A stretch of DNA of 18,268 nt from Actinomycetes bacterium. GTDB lineage: Bacteria; Actinomycetota; Actinomycetes; Mycobacteriales; Mycobacteriaceae. Position 1 is the first letter of the stretch; each line of letters starts with the position of its first letter. Below are positions 12,521-18,268 of the stretch, piece by piece. The notes beneath the pieces were generated by a model. That model did no database searches and was not told the origin of the DNA. It saw only the letters and a program-made list of their open reading frames with translations. The translations under genes and the position numbers were made by a program. The stretch is taken from positions 1 through 18,268 of the forward strand of contig JAEZDV010000072.1 in assembly GCA_023417985.1 (NCBI GenBank), given 5' to 3'.

Positions 12521-14872
12521 ATGACTGAAGCGTCACCGACACCTTCGTGGACAGCGCGGTTGCGTGCACGGGCGGAGTTCATATTTCTCGTCGTGACCGT
12601 TGCCGCCCTGGTTGCAGGTGGCCTGGCATGGATACTCGGCAGTAGTACGGCTGCCGACGTCTGCTGGATCGTCGGCACCGTCATCGCGATTGTGCCCGCG
12701 ACCTGGTGGGTGATCGGCGCACTGCGACGGGGCCGGGTAGGGGTGGATCTGATCGCGGTGTTGTCGCTGGTCGGCACGATGGCGATCGGTGAGTACGTGG
12801 CCGGGGCGCTGATCGCGGTGATGCTCGCATCGGGGCAGGCACTCGATGCTGCTGCCGAACGCCGTGCCACCACCGATCTCAGGGCGTTGCTCGAGCATGC
12901 TCCTCGCACCGCCCGTCGTCGGGTGGGCGATGACCTCGAGGTGGTACCTCTCGAGGCGATCGTTCCCGGAAACAGGGTTGTCGTGGGGCCGGGTGAGGTG
13001 GTGCCCATCGATGGGTGGGTGGCTTCCGACCTCGCGGTGCTCGACGAGTCGGTGCTCACCGGCGAGCCGATGCACGTGCAGCGCCGGGCCGGCGAGTCGG
13101 TACGCAGCGGAGTCGTCAATGCGGGCGGGGTGTTCGAGATGACCGCCCGCTCCACCGCCGAGGACAGCACCTATGCCGGCATCGTGCGACTCGCTCGTGA
13201 CGCTGCCGCCGAGAGTGCCCCGGTGGTGCGCATCGCGGACCGGGTCGCCGCCTGGTTCCTGCCGTTGACGTTGATCGTCGCAGCGTTCGCCTGGCTCGCA
13301 GGCGGCTCGGCGACGCGGGCCGTCGCGGTGCTGGTGGTGGCGACCCCATGTCCTCTGCTGCTCGCAGCACCGGTCGCGATCGTCTCCGGACTGTCCCGTG
13401 CGTCCCGGTTGGGTGTGGTCATCCGAAGCGGCGGTGCGCTCGAGAATCTCGGACAGGCCGAAACCCTGGTGATGGACAAGACCGGCACACTCACCAGCGG
13501 TCGCCCCACCGGAACCGATATCGTCACCGCCCCCGGAAACGACGCGGTGGAACTGCTGCGCCTGGCCGCCTCCGCCGATCAACTGTCCCCGCATGTCCTT
13601 GCGGAGGCGATCGTGCAGGAGGCGAAAAAACGCAGGCTGACGTTGTCGATGCCCACCGACGTCATCGAGCAGGCCGGCACCGGGGTGACCGCTACCGTGG
13701 ACGGTCACCGGGTGAGCGTCGGTGCCCTGCCACTGCCCGCCGACGCCCCGGGCTGGGCGCGGACGGTGGCGAACCGGGCCGCGCTCGACGGCGCCGTGAT
13801 CGCCTGGGTCATGGTCGACGGGGATCTCGCGGGCGCGCTGCTGCTCGTGGATCCGCTGCGGCGCGACGCTGCCCGCACACTGCGGCGGCTGCGCGGCGCC
13901 GGGTTGAACCGGCTCGTGATGCTCACCGGAGACCGGCGTGAACCTGCCGAAGCTGTCGGGGCGGCGCTCGGACTGGACGCAGTATGTGCCGAGCAGACTC
14001 CGGCCGACAAGGTCGCCGGCGTCCGCGCTGAACGCCGGTCAGCCGTGACTGTCATGGTCGGTGACGGCGTCAACGACGCGCCGGCCCTCGCCGCGGCGAC
14101 CGTCGGAGTCGCGATGGGCGCACGCGGTTCGACGGCCAGTTCCGAGGCCGCGGACATCGTGCTCACCGCCGACCGCCTCGACCGGCTCGCCGACGCCATG
14201 GTCATCGCCCGACGCTCGCGGCGCATCGCCGTGCAGAGCGCCGTCATCGGGATGAGCCTGTCGCTGATCGCGATGGGTTTCGCCGCGTTCGGCTATCTTC
14301 CCCCGGCGGTGGGGGCACTGTTGCAGGAATGCATCGACGTCGCGGTGATCCTCAATGCCCTGCGGGCACTGCGCAGCGATCACGCCCGTGCCCCGGGGCT
14401 GCGAGAGGACACCGAGGCGATGCTGCACCGATTCTCGGCCGAACACGAGGTACTGCGCGACCGCCTGTCGGTGTTGCGCGACACCGCCCAGTTGCTCGCC
14501 GAAGGCGATCTCGACGCCGCGCACGCGGCGTTACGGCGGGTGGACACCTTCTTGTTCGGCACCCTGTTGCCGCACGAGCGCGCCGAGGACTCCGAGCTGT
14601 ATCCCGCGCTCGCGGAACCGTTGGGCAGCGGGGAAGCGACCGCGACGATGAGCAGGATGCACGCCGAGATCGATCGGCTCAGCCATCGATTGCGGGCGCA
14701 ACTCACCCAGGCCGATGCGGCCGGGGGTCTACACCCCGACCAGTGCGAGGAACTCCTCGCCGACCTCTACGGTTTATCGGCGCTACTACGTCTGCACTTC
14801 GTGCAGGAGGAGGAGAACTATTTCACCCTCGCCCCCGAGACGGACTCGGCAACCGACCTGGATCGCAGATAG
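12521..14872 (+). CDS. P1B-5-type metal-transporting P-type ATPase with C-terminal hemerythrin domain
   Basis: This 783-residue protein has a full P-type ATPase core: TGEP actuator loop (180-183), membrane metal site TPCP (275-278), phosphorylation motif DKTGTLT (D319), SPHVLA in place of the usual HP loop, MLTGDR, and GDGVND hinge (514-519). There is no N-terminal CxxC metal-binding domain. TPCP marks subgroup P1B-5, whose members have been linked to nickel or iron(II) export. The last 155 residues form a hemerythrin HHE domain with H642, H685-xxx-E689, H714 and H759-xxx-E763, the ligand pattern expected for a non-heme diiron site. This architecture has been described for a P1B-5 ATPase of Acidothermus. 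The ATG follows AGGAT. The protein acts in the cytoplasmic membrane; iron, oxygen or redox sensing by the tail is inference. Confidence 0.93.
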   Translation: MTEASPTPSWTARLRARAEFIFLVVTVAALVAGGLAWILGSSTAADVCWIVGTVIAIVPATWWVIGALRRGRVGVDLIAVLSLVGTMAIGEYVAGALIAVMLASGQALDAAAERRATTDLRALLEHAPRTARRRVGDDLEVVPLEAIVPGNRVVVGPGEVVPIDGWVASDLAVLDESVLTGEPMHVQRRAGESVRSGVVNAGGVFEMTARSTAEDSTYAGIVRLARDAAAESAPVVRIADRVAAWFLPLTLIVAAFAWLAGGSATRAVAVLVVATPCPLLLAAPVAIVSGLSRASRLGVVIRSGGALENLGQAETLVMDKTGTLTSGRPTGTDIVTAPGNDAVELLRLAASADQLSPHVLAEAIVQEAKKRRLTLSMPTDVIEQAGTGVTATVDGHRVSVGALPLPADAPGWARTVANRAALDGAVIAWVMVDGDLAGALLLVDPLRRDAARTLRRLRGAGLNRLVMLTGDRREPAEAVGAALGLDAVCAEQTPADKVAGVRAERRSAVTVMVGDGVNDAPALAAATVGVAMGARGSTASSEAADIVLTADRLDRLADAMVIARRSRRIAVQSAVIGMSLSLIAMGFAAFGYLPPAVGALLQECIDVAVILNALRALRSDHARAPGLREDTEAMLHRFSAEHEVLRDRLSVLRDTAQLLAEGDLDAAHAALRRVDTFLFGTLLPHERAEDSELYPALAEPLGSGEATATMSRMHAEIDRLSHRLRAQLTQADAAGGLHPDQCEELLADLYGLSALLRLHFVQEEENYFTLAPETDSATDLDRR

Positions 14873-14939
14873 CAGCGGGCACAACGGCGAAGGGCCAACC
14901 GCCGGAGCAACCTCCGAGATCGAGGGGTGGCTGAGGCTG

Positions 14940-14961
14940 CGGCCGGCGACGGCACCGGCCG
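14940..14961 (+). terminator. Candidate hairpin terminator downstream of the metal ATPase
   Basis: CGGCCGG (14940-14946) pairs perfectly with CCGGCCG (14955-14961) around an eight-base loop, 67 bases past the ATPase stop. No U-tract follows. The rest of the 247-base gap up to the next gene shows no gene, only a possible -10 TAGGGT at about 15073. Confidence 0.45.
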
Positions 14962-15119
14962 ACGTGTGCTGAATCGTGCGGCGCGACGGTGGATGCGGTG
15001 TTCGTGTCCCCGCTCGTCGCCCAACCACTGCCGCCCGCCGCACATCGCCCTCCGCACAGATGACCGTCGCATAGGGTTACCCGATCACCATTGTCAGTGC
15101 GAGGGAAGGACATGAAGCG

Positions 15120-17012
15120 ATGAGCTCGTACGAGGACGCGTTCCGCCGGAGCGTCGAGGATCCGGAGTCGTTCTGGCTCGAGGCCGCGCGCGGCGTCGAT
15201 TGGGATGTTGCCCCGACCCGCGCACTCGACGACACCCAGGCGCCCTCGTACCGCTGGTTCCCCGACGGCTCGCTCAACACGAGCGTCAACGCGCTCGACC
15301 GGCATGTCGCCGCGGGCGCGGGTGACCGGACCGCGCTGATCTGGGATTCGGCGATGGTGCCGGCGAAGAAGACCTACACGTACGCCGAACTGCTCGACGA
15401 GGTCGCCACGTTCGCCGGAGTGCTGCGCGATCAGGGCGTCGTGGCCGGGGACCGGGTCATCATCTACATGCCGATGATCCCGGAGGCCGCGATCGCGATG
15501 CTCGCGTGCGCCCGCATCGGTGCCGTGCACTCGGTGGTGTTCGGCGGCTTCGCGGCGAAGGAACTCGCGACCCGCATCGACGACGCCCGTCCCGTCGTGC
15601 TCGTCACTGCGTCGGGTGGGCTCGAGCCCGGCCGCACCGTCGAGTACCTGCCGATGGTCGAGGCGGCCCTCGGTTTGACGAAGACTCCGCCGCACACCGT
15701 GATCGTGAAGGATCGGGAGCAGATCCCCGGCTCCGCAGCCGACTACAAGGCTTCGTCCGCCGCGTGGTTCGACTGGGACGAACTCGTCGCCGACTCGTCG
15801 CCGGCAGAACCGGTCTCGGTCGCCGCGACCGATCCGCTCTACATCCTCTACACGTCCGGCACCACCGGTAAGCCGAAGGGTGTCGTCCGCGACAACGGCG
15901 GCCACGCGGTCGCGCTGACGTGGTCCATGCGCAACATCTACGACATCGACGCGGGCGACGTGTGGTGGACCGCGTCGGACGTCGGCTGGGTCGTCGGCCA
16001 CTCGTACATCGTCTACGGGCCGTTGATGGCGGGCGCCACCACCGTTCTCTACGAGGGCAAGCCGGTGGGCACGCCCGACGCCGGGGCGTTCTGGCGCATC
16101 ATTTCGGAGAACGATGTCAAAGCGCTGTTCACGGCGCCGACCGCGATCCGTGCGATCCGCAAGGCCGACCCCGACGCCGAAGAACTCACGAAGTATTCGA
16201 TCGACACGTTGGAGACGTTGTTCGCCGCCGGCGAGCGTCTCGACCCCGACACCTACGAATGGGCGAGCCGGGTTCTCGAGCGCCCGGTCGTCGACCACTG
16301 GTGGCAGACCGAGACGGGCTGGGCGATCGCCGCGAACCTGCGAGGCCTGGATCCGATGCCACTCAAGGCCGGTTCTCCCACGGTTCCCGTTCCGGGTTAC
16401 CGCGTCGAAATCGTCGACGCGCACGGCGATCTCGTGAAGGCGAACACCGAAGGCAACATCGTCGTCCGGGTGCCGCTTCCGCCGGGTACCTTGACCGGTC
16501 TGTGGCAGGACGAGGACCGCTTCCGCAGGTCGTATCTCGACACGTTCCCCGGCTACTACCTCACCGGTGATTCCGGTTACGTGGACGAAGACGGCTACGT
16601 GTTCGTGCTCGGACGCTCCGATGACGTGATCAACGTTGCCGGACACCGGCTTTCGACGGGAACGATGGAAGCGGTCGTGGCATCGCACCCGGCTGTGGCC
16701 GAATGCGCGGTGGTGGGGATCCGCGACGAGATCAAGGGGCAGCGCCCGTCGGGATACGTGGTCCTCAAGGCCGGTGCGGAGATCGACCCTGAGACCTTGC
16801 GTCAGGAACTCGTGGCGATGGTGCGCGACCAGATCGGTGCGGTGGCCACCTTCCGCGACGTCACGGTCGTGCAGGCGCTCCCGAAGACGCGCTCCGGCAA
16901 GATCCTTCGCAAGACGATGCGTCAGATCGCCGACAACGAGCAGTACTCCGTGCCGTCGACCATCGAGGATCCGGCTGTCCTCGAGGCGCTTCGGGCACAA
17001 CTGGGCGGCTGA
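15120..17012 (+). CDS. prpE: Propionyl-CoA (or acetyl-CoA) synthetase, PrpE-like
   Basis: This 630-residue AMP-forming acyl-CoA ligase has the full ANL set: P-loop YTSGTTGKPKG (244-254), WWQTETGW (394-401), YLTGDSGYVDEDGY (480-493, with hinge-proximal D484), and catalytic PKTRSGKILRKT with Lys594, the residue acetylated by Pat-type enzymes in this family. The opening YRWFPDGSLNTSVNALDRHV and the ending SVPSTIEDPAVLEAL are more like PrpE than Acs. It would activate propionate (or acetate) to the CoA ester in the cytoplasm, feeding propionyl-CoA pools. The ATG at 15120 was chosen with GGAAGGA nine bases upstream. A three-codon frame (ATG at 15112) overlaps the start by ATGA. The gene converges on the DUF3618 gene with a 12-base gap. 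Acetate versus propionate preference cannot be settled by eye. Confidence 0.9.
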   Translation: MSSYEDAFRRSVEDPESFWLEAARGVDWDVAPTRALDDTQAPSYRWFPDGSLNTSVNALDRHVAAGAGDRTALIWDSAMVPAKKTYTYAELLDEVATFAGVLRDQGVVAGDRVIIYMPMIPEAAIAMLACARIGAVHSVVFGGFAAKELATRIDDARPVVLVTASGGLEPGRTVEYLPMVEAALGLTKTPPHTVIVKDREQIPGSAADYKASSAAWFDWDELVADSSPAEPVSVAATDPLYILYTSGTTGKPKGVVRDNGGHAVALTWSMRNIYDIDAGDVWWTASDVGWVVGHSYIVYGPLMAGATTVLYEGKPVGTPDAGAFWRIISENDVKALFTAPTAIRAIRKADPDAEELTKYSIDTLETLFAAGERLDPDTYEWASRVLERPVVDHWWQTETGWAIAANLRGLDPMPLKAGSPTVPVPGYRVEIVDAHGDLVKANTEGNIVVRVPLPPGTLTGLWQDEDRFRRSYLDTFPGYYLTGDSGYVDEDGYVFVLGRSDDVINVAGHRLSTGTMEAVVASHPAVAECAVVGIRDEIKGQRPSGYVVLKAGAEIDPETLRQELVAMVRDQIGAVATFRDVTVVQALPKTRSGKILRKTMRQIADNEQYSVPSTIEDPAVLEALRAQLGG

Positions 17013-17024
17013 CCCCGCGAGGGG
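17013..17024. terminator. Minimal GNRA-loop hairpin filling the gap between convergent stops
   Basis: The entire 12-base space between the prpE stop and the DUF3618 stop is CCCC-GCGA-GGGG, a four-base-pair GC stem with a GCGA (GNRA) tetraloop. It is symmetric on both strands and could serve both genes, though the stem is short. Confidence 0.4.
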
Positions 17025-17294
17025 CTAGCGGCGGCGACGCCAGACGACCACCACCACGACAGCGACGAGAACTGCCCCGGCCACGGCGACGAGGTCGGGG
17101 CGGTTCTTCACTGCCTCGACCCGCTCGCCGGCTGCGTGCTTGACACGGGTCGGGACATCGAGACGGTCGGTCAATTCACCGACAGTGGCGGCGAGTTCCG
17201 CGCGCTGCTGCGCGATATCGGCTTCGGTGCCTCTGCCCGACCCGTTCGGGCTCGACGCGGTGGACGAAGGCTCGTGGGAATCCGGTCGGCTCAT
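17025..17294 (-). CDS. DUF3618 family single-pass membrane protein
   Basis: This 89-residue protein has a disordered Ser/Pro-rich N-terminus (1-22). The DUF3618 helix follows with the typical EADIAQQRAELAATVGELTDRL (24-45) and VKHAAGERVEAVKNRP (51-66). One membrane helix (about 67-85) precedes a terminal Arg cluster WRRRR. In this family the segment around DIxxxRxxLxxTVxxLxxRL is strongly conserved and probably forms a coiled or amphipathic helix at the membrane; the function is unknown. The ATG at 17294 was chosen because AAGGGAG lies upstream and the start overlaps the preceding holin-like gene stop by four bases. It is the last gene of the minus-strand operon. Confidence 0.88.
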   Translation of the reverse strand: MSRPDSHEPSSTASSPNGSGRGTEADIAQQRAELAATVGELTDRLDVPTRVKHAAGERVEAVKNRPDLVAVAGAVLVAVVVVVVWRRRR

Positions 17295-17719
17295 CGCAGT
17301 GCTCCCTTCGCGGCGGCCACGTCGGCCCGAACGCTCTCGACCGTGTGTGCCGGCATCGGCGGCGCGGCGTTCTTGGCCTTGGAGGCACCCACGGCCGCAA
17401 GGATGCCGCCGATCACGAGCACCACGACGGCGACGATCAGCGCTGCAAGCCATGGGTCCAGGGCCGTGGCGAGCCCGAGCACGCCGGCCGCGATCAGGGT
17501 GGCGAGCCCGAGGTAGAGCAACAGTGCACCGGCTCCCGAGATCCCGGCACCGATCCCGATCCGCGTTCCCTTGGACTTCACTTCGTGGAGGGCGCTCGTG
17601 ACTTCGGTCCGCACAAGTGTCGAGACCTGTGCGGCAAGCCGTTCGGTGAGTTCGACGGTGGACAGTGATGAGGGCTGGGCCGCCACGTGACGGGCATCGC
17701 CTCCGGTCGGTTCCGTCAT
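17291..17719 (-). CDS. Holin-X-like membrane protein (DUF1469 / Phage_holin_3_6)
   Basis: This 142-residue protein has the layout of the actinobacterial putative holin family. An N-terminal amphipathic helix (LSTVELTERLAAQVSTLVRT, 19-38) and TSALHEVKSKG lead into two closely spaced membrane helices (about 54-83 and 87-112), the first Gly/Ala-rich, then a short C-terminal helix with TVESVRADVAAAKGAL. Despite the name, chromosomal members are not linked to prophages and are usually found with DUF3618 and YihY proteins, as here. Overlaps of four bases on both sides tie it to its neighbours. The function is unknown; a role in envelope or membrane stress is inference. Confidence 0.9.
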   Translation of the reverse strand: MTEPTGGDARHVAAQPSSLSTVELTERLAAQVSTLVRTEVTSALHEVKSKGTRIGIGAGISGAGALLLYLGLATLIAAGVLGLATALDPWLAALIVAVVVLVIGGILAAVGASKAKNAAPPMPAHTVESVRADVAAAKGALR

Positions 17720-18268
17720 GTTCGTTTCCCTTCCTCTTCGCCGCCGGGCGCTCGGCGCAGGCGACGCCCGCGTTCGATGAGTTCTCGGCGCTTGGCCTCG
17801 TTCTTCTCACTCGCCCGGGTGTCACGCGGGGGCAGTTGGAGGGTCTTCTCAGCCTCTATCCCACCCTGCAGCTCACGGCCACGTTCGAGTTCCGCATCGA
17901 ATTCGGCCCCGAACAGCAGTGCCAGGTTGGTGATCCACAGCCACAGCAGGAAGATGATCGCGCCCGCGAGCGAGCCGTAAGTCTTGTTGTAGCTACCGAA
18001 GTTGCTGACGTACACGGCGAACAGCACCGAGGCGAGGATCCAGACCACTATTGCGATCACCGAACCGACACTGACCCACCGGAATCTGGGCTGCTTGACG
18101 TTGGGCGTGGCGTAGTACAGAACAGCGACGATCACGATGACCAGCACCAGCATCACGGGCCACTTCGCGATGTTCCAGACAGTCACCGCCGTCTCTCCCA
18201 AGCCCACCACGTCAGCGTTGGTGCGGGCGATTGGGCCGCTCACCACGAGCATCAGGCCGGTCGCTCCC
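17716..18268 (-). CDS. YihY/BrkB family membrane protein, 5'-truncated by the window edge
   Basis: The frame is open to the right edge, so the N-terminus lies outside; the C-terminal part of about 183 residues is seen. It contains the YihY/BrkB markers WPVMLVLVIVIVAVLYYATPN, FRWVSVGSVIAIVVWILASVLFAVYVSNFGSYNKTYGS in two adjoining parts, and IIFLLWLWITNLALLFGAEFDAELER, corresponding to the last three or so of six membrane helices. A charged cytoplasmic tail of about 55 residues rich in Arg/Glu/Lys follows. These were once called ribonuclease BN; that activity is no longer accepted, and the family is best called an uncharacterised membrane protein family. The stop overlaps the holin-like gene start (ATGA). 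Confidence 0.92.
   Translation of the reverse strand, partial: GATGLMLVVSGPIARTNADVVGLGETAVTVWNIAKWPVMLVLVIVIVAVLYYATPNVKQPRFRWVSVGSVIAIVVWILASVLFAVYVSNFGSYNKTYGSLAGAIIFLLWLWITNLALLFGAEFDAELERGRELQGGIEAEKTLQLPPRDTRASEKNEAKRRELIERGRRLRRAPGGEEEGKRT

Noticed and set aside
12183..12524. 113-codon plus-strand frame overlapping the ATPase start by ATGA
   Set aside because: Only about 58-60 percent G/C at third positions, no recognisable motif, and its start lies inside the SHOCT start codon on the other strand.
14823..17000. Minus-strand open frame of 725 codons opposite prpE
   Set aside because: The plus strand has all ANL ligase motifs; the antisense product is Arg/His-rich and low in complexity, typical of a GC artefact.
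17291..17719. Holin-like protein as evidence for a prophage
   Set aside because: No integrase, capsid, tail or lysin gene is present, and this family sits in chromosomal envelope operons.

Overview
The window reads as chromosomal DNA from a high-GC actinomycete, most likely Rhodococcus or a close mycolic-acid relative. Supporting signs are the strong G/C third-position bias, frequent GTG starts, an AccD3-type fused carboxyltransferase, a PepA-like S1C protease, a PPOX-fold flavin/F420 protein, and DUF3618/holin/YihY envelope genes. The genus is inferred from family knowledge and not proven.

Region 1 (1-4873): the 3' part of a secreted or membrane-anchored trypsin-like PDZ protease, an AzoR-type NADH azoreductase, a convergent PPOX-fold protein, then an ABC-F ribosome-associated ATPase whose stop codon directly abuts an S4-domain (Hsp15-like) RNA-binding gene, then a VOC-fold protein whose ribosome binding site lies in an inverted repeat.

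Region 2 (4918-7844): a tight four-gene unit made of a 91-residue XRE regulator, a small membrane protein, a NatA-like ABC ATPase and an ABC-2/NatB-like permease. The regulator has a -35/-10 pair placed so that the transcript should be leaderless, with short inverted repeats between the promoter elements.

Region 3 (7918-9619): a fused two-domain acyl-CoA carboxyltransferase (AccD3-like), followed on the other strand by the stub of an NAD-dependent epimerase cut off at the end of accD3.

Region 4 (9620-14961): a looser accessory block. It holds a probable 34-residue Met/His-rich peptide on the minus strand, a DUF2231 membrane protein overlapping an AI-2E family transporter, a convergent SHOCT-domain membrane protein, and a P1B-type (P1B-5-like, TPCP motif) metal ATPase with a C-terminal hemerythrin domain. 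This is the part most likely to be of special interest: a putative transition-metal and redox stress module including an apparently unannotated Met-rich mini-protein.

Region 5 (15120-18268): a propionyl/acetyl-CoA synthetase (PrpE-like), converging on a three-gene minus-strand envelope operon (YihY/BrkB, holin-X-like DUF1469, DUF3618) joined by 4-base overlaps. The first gene of that operon runs off the right edge. I saw no tRNA, rRNA, CRISPR array or insertion sequence.
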